Source of the DNA: Chloroflexota bacterium
GTDB lineage: Bacteria > Chloroflexota > Limnocylindria > Limnocylindrales > CSP1-4
NCBI GenBank assembly: GCA_021802825.1
Contig: JAJZRG010000044.1
Location: 1 to 33,340 of the forward strand
Length of the DNA stretch: 33,340 bases
Direction: 5' to 3'
The notes beneath the pieces are model-generated. The model did not search any database, was not told the DNA's origin, and saw only the letters and a list, made by a program, of their open reading frames with translations. Position 1 is the first letter of the stretch, and every line of letters starts with the position of its first letter. Position numbers and translations under genes: made by a program. This document shows positions 8,102 to 15,244 of this stretch, piece by piece.

Positions 8102-8749
8102 TCAGGGCAGGGCAGCCACCAGGGTGTTGAGGTCCGCCTCCGTGGCGACGGCAATGAACACGACGTCGCCGTGCACGTACGTGATGGTGCCGAATCCGCC
8201 CCCGAGCTCGCCCTTCACGGTCTTGCCGCCCACCTGCAGGTTGCTGCCCGACGCGTAGCCGCTGTCCAGCTGGCTGACGAACTTGGAGGCGTCCAGGCCG
8301 GAGACCTGGAGGGCGTAGACCATCGTCGGCATCCCCGTGGCGCCGGCACTGGTGGAGACGCCCATCGCGAACTTGACGTCGGCCAGCGTCTTGCCGTTCT
8401 CCTTGAGGACCTTGTCGAGGTCGCCACTGCCGAACATGCTGCTGAGGCTCGACCATGGGATCGTGGAGTAGTCGAAGCTGGTCTTGGTGATGGTCGTCGT
8501 CCCGACCTTGTCGGGGATCATGGCCTCGAGGGCGGACGCGTTGCCGGGCGTCAGGCTGATCGCAGGCGCGCTCGCCTCAGTGCTCTGGGTCGCCGAGGCG
8601 TCGGTCGCCGCAGGCGTGGCGCCGCCGGGCGTCGAGGTGGCTCCGCCTGGTGCGGAGGAGGCGGCCTGGCTCGCGGCCGAGCCTCCGCAGGCTGCGAGTA
8701 CGAGGGCGAGGCTGAGCGCCGCGCCGACCAATCGTCGATCGGTGGTCAC
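8102..8749 (-). CDS. Secreted lipoprotein of unknown function
   Basis: The GTG start at 8749 is chosen because AAAGGAA lies about 11 nt upstream and a classical lipoprotein signal begins there. Lipobox LAAC places the lipidated Cys at residue 21, followed by a Gly/Ser/Ala/Thr-rich linker of about 50 residues. The mature domain (about 140 residues) contains LEAMIPDKVGTTTITKTSFD, a segment about persistence of a ligand or protein level (ENGKTLADVKFAMG), and ends GDVVFIAVATEADLNTLVAALP. I recognise no family. The protein is probably anchored on the outer face of the membrane. A truncated relative follows directly downstream on the same strand. Confidence 0.8.
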   Translation of the reverse strand: MTTDRRLVGAALSLALVLAACGGSAASQAASSAPGGATSTPGGATPAATDASATQSTEASAPAISLTPGNASALEAMIPDKVGTTTITKTSFDYSTIPWSSLSSMFGSGDLDKVLKENGKTLADVKFAMGVSTSAGATGMPTMVYALQVSGLDASKFVSQLDSGYASGSNLQVGGKTVKGELGGGFGTITYVHGDVVFIAVATEADLNTLVAALP

Positions 8750-8900
8750 TGGAATCCAGTTCCTTTCTGCGAGACGCGCCGTGGGCCCCCGGGTCGGCTG
8801 CAGTCGGCGACGCGTGGCGATTGTAGTTGCCGGCACAGTGCCCGAGACAGTCCGTTCGGTCCAAAGCCACAGGCTGCTGGGCGGCGGCGGCGCGCGACCG

Positions 8901-8930
8901 TGGACGCCTGTCGTCGGCCTTGTGTATGAT
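8901..8930 (+). promoter_or_regulatory. Possible promoter of the lysine aminomutase gene
   Basis: TATGAT at 8925-8930 is a good -10 element in a GC-rich background, with TGGACG at 8901-8906 (4 of 6 to TTGACA) 18 nt upstream. It would give a leader of about 80 nt before the GTG at 9015. Confidence 0.35.
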
Positions 8931-9014
8931 CGGCGTTCATTCAGGCTGCATAGGATTTATGCGGTCTGGGCGTTCGGGTCAGGCTCGCGATGCAGGCGGC
9001 GGAGGTAGTGGCAG

Positions 9015-10499
9015 GTGGACACCAAGGTGCAGGGCGCAGATGCGCCGGGCGCGCTCGAGGCGGCTCCCTTCGTCAACCTCCGGGACCCCGCGAAGCGCCT
9101 GGGCCCCGACGGCAAGCCTGCGGTCAGCCGGCGCGCCCCGCGCTGGGAGGACGTCCCGGACGCGAAGTGGAACGACTGGCGCTGGCAGCTCTCGAACCGC
9201 GTCAACGACCTCGCCGACTTCGAGGAGATCCTCGAGCTGACCGATGACGAGCGCGAGGGCCTCTCCGCTCCCGACAAGTTCCGCGTTGACGTCACGCCCT
9301 ACTTCCTGAGCCTGGTCGACCCTGCCGATCCCAACGACCCGATCCGCCGCCAGATCATCCCGCTCGGCCGCGAGCTCACGTCCTTCACCGGAATGATGGA
9401 GGACAGCCTGGCCGAGGACCGCCACTCGCCGGTGCCCGGCCTCGTCCACCGCTACCCGGACCGCGTCCTGATGCTCATCACGACGCAGTGCGCTTCGTAC
9501 TGCCGGTACTGCACGCGGAGCAGGATCGTCGGGGACCCGTCGCAGAACTTCAACCGCAGGGAGCACGAGGCCCAGCTCGACTACATCCGCCGGACGCCGC
9601 AGATCCGCGACGTGCTCATCTCCGGCGGCGACGCGCTCACCCTCGCGCCCAAGCTGCTCGAGGGCGCGCTCCGGGCGCTGCGCGAGATCCCGCACGTTGA
9701 GGTCGTCCGCATCGGTTCGCGCGTGCCGGTCTTCCTGCCCCAGCGCATCGACGATGAGCTGTGCGAGATGCTCGAGAAGTACCACCCGCTGTGGGTGAAC
9801 ATCCACGTCAACCACCCCAATGAGATGACGCCCGAGCTGTCGCGTGCGTGCGACAAGCTGGCCAAGGCGGGGGTCCCGCTGGGCAACCAGTCCGTGCTCC
9901 TGGCGGGGATCAACGACTGCGTCCACACCCAGCGCGAGCTCGTGCATCGGCTGGTCGAGAACCGGGTTCGGCCGTACTACCTCTACCAGTGTGACCTCGT
10001 GGAGGGCGCCGGGCACTTCCGGACGCCGATCGGCAAGGGGCTCGAGATCATCGAGGGCCTGCGCGGGCACACGTCGGGCTACGCCGTGCCGCAGTACATC
10101 GTGGATGCGCCCGGCGGTGGCGGGAAGATCCCGGTGATGCCCAACTACCTCGTGTCGTACTCGGACCACAAGGTGATCCTGCGCAACTACGAGGGCTACA
10201 TCACCACCTACGAGGAGCCCACGGAGTACACGCCGCACGATCCGAAGGGCTGCCAGTACTGCCAGCACCCGCGCCCCGAGCCGGGCCAGGAGGGCATCAC
10301 CGGCCTCCTCGACGGGCACCAGATGTGGATCGAGCCCGCGGGCTTCGAGCAGACGCACGTGCGCGGGGCCCAGGGCGGGCACCGACTCAAGGACCCGTCG
10401 AAGTGGGTGCCGTTCGGCGTGGGGGCCATCGAGGGCAAGTCGGCCGAGTCCGAGCGCTCGCTGCCGGCGCTGGAGTCGGGGGCGCCGCAAACCCTGTAG
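9015..10499 (+). CDS. kamA: Lysine 2,3-aminomutase (radical SAM, PLP)
   Basis: This 494-residue enzyme converts L-lysine to L-beta-lysine using a [4Fe-4S] cluster, SAM and PLP. The radical SAM triad is C159-x3-C163-x2-C166 (QCASYCRYCTRSR). The PLP lysine is K371 in DAPGGGGKIPVMPNY. The Asp residues that hold the substrate amino group in KamA match D327 (YLYQCDLVEGAGHFRT) and D364. A C-terminal extension with KGCQYCQHP follows and fits the family's zinc-site region. GTG at 9015 has GGAGG 9 nt upstream. Beta-lysine is used for lysine breakdown or for the osmolyte N-acetyl-beta-lysine. The acetyltransferase AblB is not in the window, so the pathway cannot be assigned. EF-P type lysine aminomutases are shorter, so this is less likely one of them. 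Confidence 0.93.
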   Translation: MDTKVQGADAPGALEAAPFVNLRDPAKRLGPDGKPAVSRRAPRWEDVPDAKWNDWRWQLSNRVNDLADFEEILELTDDEREGLSAPDKFRVDVTPYFLSLVDPADPNDPIRRQIIPLGRELTSFTGMMEDSLAEDRHSPVPGLVHRYPDRVLMLITTQCASYCRYCTRSRIVGDPSQNFNRREHEAQLDYIRRTPQIRDVLISGGDALTLAPKLLEGALRALREIPHVEVVRIGSRVPVFLPQRIDDELCEMLEKYHPLWVNIHVNHPNEMTPELSRACDKLAKAGVPLGNQSVLLAGINDCVHTQRELVHRLVENRVRPYYLYQCDLVEGAGHFRTPIGKGLEIIEGLRGHTSGYAVPQYIVDAPGGGGKIPVMPNYLVSYSDHKVILRNYEGYITTYEEPTEYTPHDPKGCQYCQHPRPEPGQEGITGLLDGHQMWIEPAGFEQTHVRGAQGGHRLKDPSKWVPFGVGAIEGKSAESERSLPALESGAPQTL

Positions 10500-10527
10500 C
10501 CAGGGGCGCCTCTGCCGCGCCATTCGT

Positions 10528-10583
10528 TCCGCCGCAGCGCCCGTTCCGCAGCGCCCGTTCCGCCGCGGCGCCCGTTCCGCAGC
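10528..10583. repeat. Short tandem repeat, CGTTCCGC(CG)CAGCGCC units
   Basis: Four consecutive 14-17-nt units (CGTTCCGCCGCAGCGCC, CGTTCCGCAGCGCC and variants) follow the kamA stop. They look like replication-slippage product. No gene is seen here. Confidence 0.7.
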
Positions 10584-10702
10584 GCTGAGTCGGGTCAGGC
10601 TCAACGGCGGCCTCTCCGAGCGCGGGCCCCGGTCCGAAGCGCCTGCCCGGCCGGTCGGTCACGCTCGGCCGCCTCGATTCCGAGTCTGCCGCGACTCAGC
10701 CG
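10582..10702. repeat. 121-bp direct repeat, copy 1
   Basis: Bases 10582-10702 recur without a single difference at 10771-10891, an offset of 189 bp. The sequence starts GCGCTGAGTCGGGTCAGG. Perfect identity implies a recent duplication. The 559-bp interval between kamA and the MarR gene is made almost wholly of such repeats and carries no gene I can support. Confidence 0.9.
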
Positions 10703-10770
10703 ACGCAGGCGCTCCGGGCGGCTCCGCCGCGCCAGTCGTACCGCGGCGCTGCGTCGGGCCCGACCCCGCG

Positions 10771-10891
10771 GCGCTGAGTCGGGTCAGGCTCAACGGCGGC
10801 CTCTCCGAGCGCGGGCCCCGGTCCGAAGCGCCTGCCCGGCCGGTCGGTCACGCTCGGCCGCCTCGATTCCGAGTCTGCCGCGACTCAGCCG
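10771..10891. repeat. 121-bp direct repeat, copy 2
   Basis: Second perfect copy of the 10582-10702 element. It runs directly into the CAGG/CGGCTCAG tandem array. Confidence 0.9.
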
Positions 10892-11040
10892 GCGCAGGCG
10901 CTCGGGGCGGCTCAGCCGGCGCAGGCGCTCCGGGCGGCTCAGGCGGCTCAGGCGGCTCAGCCGGCGCAGGCGCTCCGGGCGGCTCAGGCGGCTCAGGCGC
11001 TCGGGCCGACTCAGCCGACTCAGCAGCTCAGGCGACTCAG
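10890..11040. repeat. Nested tandem array of CGGCTCAG(G/C) and GGCGCAGGCGCTCCGGG units
   Basis: A 9-nt unit (GGCTCAGGC / GACTCAGCC) and a 15-24-nt unit (GGCGCAGGCGCTCSGGGCGGCTCAG) alternate in a higher-order pattern. All three frames on the minus strand stay open; one would read as LSR and PERLRR repeats. This is expected of a repeat without stop triplets and is not evidence for a protein. It ends 18 bp before the MarR stop codon. Confidence 0.8.
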
Positions 11041-11058
11041 CCACCGACCTTCCTCGCC

Positions 11059-11529
11059 TTAGTCCTCGACCCGGGTGCCCGCACGATCGCGCCGGGCAAG
11101 GGCGCGCAGGATCGCGGGCATCGCGCCCGGATCCGGGGCGGGGGCGAAGAACTCGCGATCGGCAGCCTCGACGGCGGTCAGCGCCGCGCCGAGCCGCTCG
11201 GCCCCCGTCGGCGTCAGCCGCAGCCGCCAACTGCGGGCGTCACCGGCGACCCGCTCCCGGAGCACCAGCCCCTTCGCCTCCAGCGAGCGGACGGCCTGGC
11301 TCGTCATCGCGACGTCGGCCCCGGCATGGTCGGCCACGGCCCGCTGCGTCGGCGGCCCGCCCCGGTCGGCCAGCCAGCCGATCGAGGCGAGCAGCACGAA
11401 CTGGACGTGGGTGAGGTCGTGCGGGGCCAGGGCCGATCGCATCGCCTGCTGCCAGCGCAGCGTGGCGTGCCACAGGACGAAGCCTGGGCTGTCCCAGGCG
11501 CTCTCCCACTGGTCGAAGCTGTCGCTCAT
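11059..11529 (-). CDS. MarR-family transcriptional regulator
   Basis: A 156-residue winged-helix regulator of the MarR family, which usually binds DNA as a dimer and is released by a small ligand. The fold is visible: N-terminal dimerisation helices (residues 1-50), recognition helices in TQRAVADHAGADVAMTSQAVRSLEAKG (about 81-107), the wing LRERVAGDARSWRLRLTPTG, and C-terminal helices. It lies 24 bp after the SRPBCC gene on the same strand and is probably co-transcribed with it, so it may be autoregulated through the inverted repeat at 12012-12023. The start (ATG 11529) has no ribosome-binding site. Confidence 0.9.
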   Translation of the reverse strand: MSDSFDQWESAWDSPGFVLWHATLRWQQAMRSALAPHDLTHVQFVLLASIGWLADRGGPPTQRAVADHAGADVAMTSQAVRSLEAKGLVLRERVAGDARSWRLRLTPTGAERLGAALTAVEAADREFFAPAPDPGAMPAILRALARRDRAGTRVED

Positions 11530-11553
11530 GGGTCCATCATGCCCGTCAGCCGA

Positions 11554-11979
11554 TCAGCGATGGGCCGCGGCCTGCACGCCTTCCGCAAGCGCGGCCAGCG
11601 CCGCCATCGCCTCGGGTGTGTCGCCGACCACCTTCGGGCCTATCTCCTCGGCTGCCGGTCCCTCGATTTCGATCCGATGGGTGATCTGCGTGCCGCCGCC
11701 GGGGAGCGGCTCGAGCGCGTGGTGGAACCGGAGGAGGTGGCCCATGGCAGGCGTCTCGTCGGCGAACCCGCGACCGCGCTCGACCCACGTGAGGGTGAAC
11801 GGGAGCGCGTCCATGCCCACGGGCGTGATCCGCCCGCCGACACCCTCGGCGAACGGGCCGTCGAGGTCCACGGCCACGAGCCCGTGGTCCCAGCGAAGCC
11901 ACGCCGACACGTCGGCGTAGAGCGGCCAGACGGCATCGGTGCTGGCGGTCGTGTCGATGGTGTGCTCGAAGGTGAACAT
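11554..11979 (-). CDS. SRPBCC-family (START-like) protein
   Basis: A 141-residue protein of the SRPBCC/polyketide cyclase-dehydrase superfamily, a helix-grip fold with a hydrophobic pocket for a small ligand. It opens with the typical HTIDTTASTDAVWPLYADVSAWLRWDHG, in which the Trp/Trp-Asp pattern marks the family, and ends with a long helix after THRIEIEGPAAEEIGP. CGGAG lies 8 nt before the ATG. It is first in a two-gene unit with a MarR regulator, an arrangement often seen for stress or xenobiotic-response pairs. Substrate unknown. Confidence 0.85.
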   Translation of the reverse strand: MFTFEHTIDTTASTDAVWPLYADVSAWLRWDHGLVAVDLDGPFAEGVGGRITPVGMDALPFTLTWVERGRGFADETPAMGHLLRFHHALEPLPGGGTQITHRIEIEGPAAEEIGPKVVGDTPEAMAALAALAEGVQAAAHR

Positions 11980-12007
11980 CGGGACGACTCCGATACTATT
12001 GGCGATG

Positions 12008-12023
12008 ATAATATGTGCGCATA
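12008..12023 (-). promoter_or_regulatory. Promoter/operator of the SRPBCC-marR unit
   Basis: TATG-TGCG-CATA (12012-12023) is an inverted repeat overlapping a minus-strand -10-like TATTAT (12008-12013), about 30 nt before the SRPBCC start. This AT-rich patch stands out from the background. An operator over the -10 box fits MarR autorepression. No clear -35 is seen. Confidence 0.4.
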
Positions 12024-12209
12024 CTAGTTACCTCGACGATCCCTGTCAAGAAGAGGCTGGGAACGCGGGCGGACCGGGGGGCCGCCGGCGTCGCGCGGAG
12101 GTTCGGGCCGGGGCGGCCCCGCCCGCGCTCCCGAGGATCCCCCGAACGAACGACCCCCATCCTCCCGGGGGATGACGCCGCGGGCCTTCTTGATCGCTAC
12201 CGTAGGAGG

Positions 12210-12693
12210 GTGATCGTCGACTGGATCCTGGCGCGCGTCGAGCGGGTGAACCCGCGGGTCCTGGATTGGAGCATCGCCCTCGCCCTCGCGGCCTTCGGCC
12301 TGGTCAGTCTCGCCGTTGACCCCGTCGGGCAGGGCGGTCGCGAGGCGACGCCGTTGTCGGTGGCGCTCGTCCTGCTGATGAGCCTGCCGCTCGTGGCGCG
12401 GCGGCGGCACCCGGACGCGGTCCTCTCGCTGGTCGGCTGCTCGACCATCGTGTACGCCGCGACCGGCCCGTTCTCGCTGGCCGGCATCGGCGCGCTCTAC
12501 GCCTTCTACTCGATGGCCGTGTACGCCGCCCCGGGCGACTCGCAGCGGGGCCTGTCTGGAGGATGCTGGGCATCACGGCGACCTCATCGCGGTCCTGTTC
12601 AACCAGCCGAACCTGACGCCCGTCTCGTGGACAAGCCAGCTGCTGACGGCGTGGCTCACGTTCGGGGTCGCGTGGCCGCAGTGTCGCCGTTGA
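12210..12693 (+). pseudogene. Histidine kinase N-terminal fragment (frameshifted)
   Basis: From GTG 12210 the frame encodes the N-terminal membrane region of a NarL-type sensor histidine kinase: VNPRVLDWSIALALAAFGLVSLAV, then LPLVARRRHPDAVLSLVG and FSLAGIGALYAFYSMAVYAA. Near 12545-12580 the reading frame shifts. The continuation (DLIAVLFNQPNLTPVSW, LLTAWLTFGVAW) is in another frame and stops at 12691-12693. The HAMP-like, DHp and ATPase parts are absent. TACCGT sits exactly 6 nt before the GTG, as at several intact genes here, so the old leaderless promoter may survive. Family assignment rests on the membrane-region pattern. Confidence 0.6.
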
Positions 12694-12822
12694 GATACGC
12701 ATCGACCACCGACCGGCAAAGACGCGTTGGCCGTTGGGGATCTTGTCTGGGCGGCCCTCCTTGCACGCGATGCAGTCCACCCCGCGTCGGCGGTCGTCCC
12801 AGTCAGCGGGCCAAGTCCTCAT
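12680..12822 (-). pseudogene. HIT-family protein N-terminal fragment (frameshifted)
   Basis: The minus strand reads MRTWPADWDDRRRGVDCIAC followed by KEGRPDKIPNGQRVFAGRW, the usual start of bacterial HIT (histidine triad) nucleotide-binding proteins with the C-x2-C-x-E-G-R-P segment. At about 12707 a one-base slip moves the continuation (VDAYLNGDTAAT) into another frame. The remnant then abuts the histidine-kinase remnant, and the HxHxH catalytic region is missing. It is a non-functional relic by this reading. Confidence 0.5.
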
Positions 12823-12938
12823 CGTGGCGCTCCAGTTCGTGCTGATGCCGGAACACAGTCTCCGAGCAACAAGCGAGGTGGGTACACGAGGTAGCGCCCA
12901 CAGGTGGACAATCCGTCGGCGGGCGGCGTGTGCGTCGA

Positions 12939-13132
12939 ACATCGTGCGCGAGCTCGGCCCGTCGGGCGAGGTGCTGCGGACGGATACCGAGCGCCTGACG
13001 CTGCGCTCATTGCGGAGCGAGATGCAGCTCCAATTTGCGTTGGCGGACCTTGAGGTCGTCGCCGACCGCGGCGACTTCCTTGGCGGGCCGTCCGTGTACG
13101 GGCGCGAGCAGGTGTGGGTCCTGCGGCGGTGA
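12939..13132 (+). pseudogene. SAM-dependent methyltransferase C-terminal fragment
   Basis: The last 64 residues of this frame (IVRELGPSGEVLRTDTERLT, then LRSL, and ending GREQVWVLRR) match the end of class I SAM methyltransferases, where a conserved TLRSL-x-RxEM helix and a final strand YGREQVWVLRR are typical. No SAM-binding motif I or earlier part precedes it, and the upstream 110 bp are not recognisable. It is a 3' fragment left by a deletion or rearrangement. Confidence 0.5.
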
Positions 13133-13277
13133 GCGGGTAACCGACGCCGTCCCCCTCGTACAATCGCTCGCGACGAGCGGGAAGCCCAAGCACCACAGGG
13201 CCCCCAACGAGCTGGTCACGATCGAGCTGCCGCCGACGATGGGCGAGTTGATCGACGACGAGGAGCCGAAGGGATGA
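13080..13277 (+). CDS. Short ORF upstream of and coupled to the 147-aa gene; start uncertain
   Basis: The stop overlaps the next ATG as ATGA, which suggests a real translated upstream cistron. The C-terminal 40 residues (GKPKHHRAPNELVTIELPPT, then MGELIDDEEPKG) look protein-like. Only TTG codons (13035 or 13080) could start it, and part of it overlaps the methyltransferase remnant in another frame, so it may itself be a 3' fragment. Function unknown. Confidence 0.3.
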   Translation: MAGRPCTGASRCGSCGGERVTDAVPLVQSLATSGKPKHHRAPNELVTIELPPTMGELIDDEEPKG

Positions 13278-13717
13278 GCACGACGGGTTCGCCGGCCTTC
13301 TCGCGCGCGGTGCCGCCCGGCTTCCCGCCGGAGCGCCCCGCACCGCCCGTCGTCGCCGAGCCCGACGACCCATTCACGGCCCTCCGCGTGGTGGACGCCT
13401 TCGCGCGGATGGAGCGCGGGCGACCCGTGCGCATCGACGCGCTCGTCGCGCACCTCAACGCCGCCCACCTCGACTGGCTGTTCACGCGTGACGTCGTCGT
13501 GTCGGTGCTGGTGGCGCTCCAGGCGAACTGGATGGCCGACTACCGCAACACGTCGGGGATCGTGCTCGAGGACGGGCCGGGCGGCGCGACGGTCCAGCTC
13601 GAGGACTCGTCCCGCGTGGACCCGTGGCTCGTCCGCCAGGCGCTGCGCGTGGTCGCCGACTGTCGCGAGGCCCTCGCCGAGTTCGCGCGACGCGACCGGC
13701 TGGCGACGGGAGGATAG
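13274..13717 (+). CDS. Hypothetical protein, 147 aa
   Basis: No family is recognised. The N-terminal 30 residues are Pro-rich. The rest is predicted mainly helical with short strands (ALRVVDAFARMERGRPVRID, RDVVVSVLVALQANWMADYR, GATVQLEDSSRVDPWLVRQA). There is no signal peptide or membrane helix, so it is probably cytoplasmic. The ATG overlaps the preceding stop (ATGA), and a 42-residue membrane peptide follows after 2 bp. Confidence 0.65.
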   Translation: MSTTGSPAFSRAVPPGFPPERPAPPVVAEPDDPFTALRVVDAFARMERGRPVRIDALVAHLNAAHLDWLFTRDVVVSVLVALQANWMADYRNTSGIVLEDGPGGATVQLEDSSRVDPWLVRQALRVVADCREALAEFARRDRLATGG

Positions 13718-13719
13718 GG

Positions 13720-13848
13720 ATGGCTCGGCTTGGGCGACTCGGGCGGATGCTCCGCTCGCGCACGCGGCTCCTCGCGTTGGCCGGCATCGTGATGGGCACC
13801 ATCGGGAGCTGCGGGATGCCGCAGATCAAGCCGCCGGGGCTGCCGTAG
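13720..13848 (+). CDS. 42-residue membrane peptide or mini-lipoprotein
   Basis: ATG 13720 follows GGGAGGATAGGG, a strong ribosome-binding site, directly after the stop of the 147-aa gene. The product has a basic N-terminus, one hydrophobic segment (RLLALAGIVMGTIGSCGM) and a short tail KPPGLP. The Gly-Ser-Cys at the end of the segment resembles a lipobox, though not a canonical one. Function unknown. Confidence 0.5.
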   Translation: MARLGRLGRMLRSRTRLLALAGIVMGTIGSCGMPQIKPPGLP

Positions 13849-13867
13849 GGGAGCTCCCGGCTCGCGG

Positions 13868-13905
13868 CGCCCGCACCCGCGCCCGAGCCCGCGCCCGCGC
13901 CCGCA
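13868..13905. repeat. GCCCGC hexanucleotide low-complexity run
   Basis: Short (CCCGCG/CCCGAG/CCCGCA)n run between the 42-codon gene and the minus-strand GNAT remnant. Simple repeat without a coding signal. Confidence 0.7.
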
Positions 13906-14095
13906 CTACAGCAGCCTGCCGTTGAGGAGCCGGCGCTCGCGGTCCACCGTGTCGGTCGGGCCGGCGCAGCAGACGTCGCGGTCCTCGATCCGGAACCCGA
14001 GCTCGAGCAGCACGGGCAGCGCCGGGTGCGGGCCCGGGATCATCACATGGAGCGTCGTGCCGCGGGCGATGCCAGGCGCAGGTCGCAGAACGCTC
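13906..14095 (-). pseudogene. GNAT acetyltransferase C-terminal fragment
   Basis: The minus strand encodes ARGTTLHVMIPGPHPALPVL, LELGFRIEDRDVCCAGP and a final RERRLLNGRLL. These match the end of GNAT proteins, where HPAL-xxLLE-xGFR is the last helix and strand before an F/C-rich ending. The part before ARGTTL (acetyl-CoA loop) is lost and replaced by the Fic promoter region. It is probably a remnant truncated when the Fic gene arrived. Confidence 0.45.
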
Positions 14096-14116
14096 TTGAC
14101 CTGGATCGGATACATG

Positions 14117-14159
14117 CAGATAATCGGGATCAGATTAGCCACAAGTATCCGATTATCTG
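14117..14159 (+). promoter_or_regulatory. Perfect 11-bp inverted repeat upstream of fic (predicted operator)
   Basis: CAGATAATCGG (14117-14127) and CCGATTATCTG (14149-14159) are exact reverse complements 21 bp apart, ending 11 bp before the Fic start. A third partial half-site, CAGATTAGCC, lies between them. The AT-rich arms contrast with the surrounding DNA and include -10-like GATTAT. The Fic protein has its own C-terminal winged helix, so autoregulation through this site is likely. Confidence 0.55.
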
Positions 14160-14170
14160 AGACGAACCCG

Positions 14171-15244
14171 GTGCGGAGCTTCATCGACCTCGACAGGACG
14201 TTCGGATCCCAGCCCGTGCGCCTCGGAGCGCGCCTCGCGCGGATCGACGTTGGCCGTGGTCGCGAGGGCCTGTACCGGGACCAACTCCCGCAACTCTTGG
14301 ATGCGTTGGCCGAAGCGACCCGTGTCGAGTCCATCACCGCCTCGAGCGCGATCGAGGGCGTTGTCGTGGATGCGGGACGGATTCAGGGGCTCGTGGCAGA
14401 AGGGCAGGAACCGCGGCGCTTCCGCAACCGCAATGAGCGCGAGTTCGCAGGGTATCGGGACGCGATGGACGAGATCTCACGGGCGACCGATCTCGAGGCA
14501 CTCTCCGTGCCCTACGTGTTGCACCTCCACCGCCTCCTCTTCGGCCACGTCGACGGTGGTGGCGGGAGGCTGAAGACCGATCAGAATCTCATCGTCTCGT
14601 ACGCGCACGGCTATCGCGAAGTGCTCTTCACGCCGCCGTCCCCCAAGGAGACGGAGTTCCTCCTCCCGGACCTCTTCGATCGCTACCGCCAGGCGGTGGC
14701 GGAACAGGCTGCCCACCCCATCCTGCTCATCGGGGCGCTCGTCCTCGACTTCCTGGCGATCCATCCGGTCGCTGACGGGAACGGGCGCCTCGCTCGTTTG
14801 GTCACGACCCACGCGCTGCTTCAGCAGGGCTACGCAGTATCGCGCTATGTGAGCATCGAGCAGCGCATGTTCGAAACCAAGGACGCGTATTACGACGCGA
14901 TCTACGCTTCTCAGAGGCGGTGGCACGACGGAGACCACGACGTCTGGCCGTGGATCGGCTATCTCGTGGGCGTTCTCGTTGCTGCATACGACGACTTTGA
15001 GGCGCGCGTCGTCGCGCGACGGAACCTCGCGTTCGGGTCGAAGCAGGATCAGGTTCGCCGCTACATCCTCGACCACGCTCCGGCTGTGTTCCGCTTTCGT
15101 GACGTCCGATCGGCGCTCCCGGACATCAGCGATCCGACGATCAAGCGGGTGCTGGCCGACCTGCGACGAGAGGGGGCGATTGAACTGGTCGATCACACCG
15201 CCAGCGGCCGGCTATCCGCCTGGAGGCGGCTCAGCCGATCGTGA
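14171..15244 (+). CDS. Fic-domain AMP-transferase with C-terminal winged helix
   Basis: A 357-residue Fic-family protein; most such enzymes transfer AMP from ATP to hydroxyl groups on target proteins. The catalytic loop is HPVADGNGRLAR starting at H198 (consensus HPFxxGNGR with F replaced by V). An N-terminal inhibitory helix is present as S58-S-A-I-E62-G63, which fits [S/T]-x3-E-[G/N] and makes it a class II self-inhibited Fic. The N-terminal helices precede it, and a C-terminal winged helix (FRDVRSALPDISDPTIKRVL, about 305-345) can bind DNA. GTG 14171 is the first good start after the palindrome; the ribosome-binding site is weak. Its 3' end overlaps the convergent peptidase gene by 14 bp. 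Flanking gene remnants suggest horizontal arrival. It may act as a solitary toxin-like regulator. Confidence 0.88.
   Translation: MRSFIDLDRTFGSQPVRLGARLARIDVGRGREGLYRDQLPQLLDALAEATRVESITASSAIEGVVVDAGRIQGLVAEGQEPRRFRNRNEREFAGYRDAMDEISRATDLEALSVPYVLHLHRLLFGHVDGGGGRLKTDQNLIVSYAHGYREVLFTPPSPKETEFLLPDLFDRYRQAVAEQAAHPILLIGALVLDFLAIHPVADGNGRLARLVTTHALLQQGYAVSRYVSIEQRMFETKDAYYDAIYASQRRWHDGDHDVWPWIGYLVGVLVAAYDDFEARVVARRNLAFGSKQDQVRRYILDHAPAVFRFRDVRSALPDISDPTIKRVLADLRREGAIELVDHTASGRLSAWRRLSRS

Noticed and set aside
10790..11230. A minus-strand protein with LSR and PERLRR repeats
   Set aside because: The repeat array lacks stop triplets in every frame on that strand, and the N-terminal half is a shadow of the MarR gene. 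There is no start signal.
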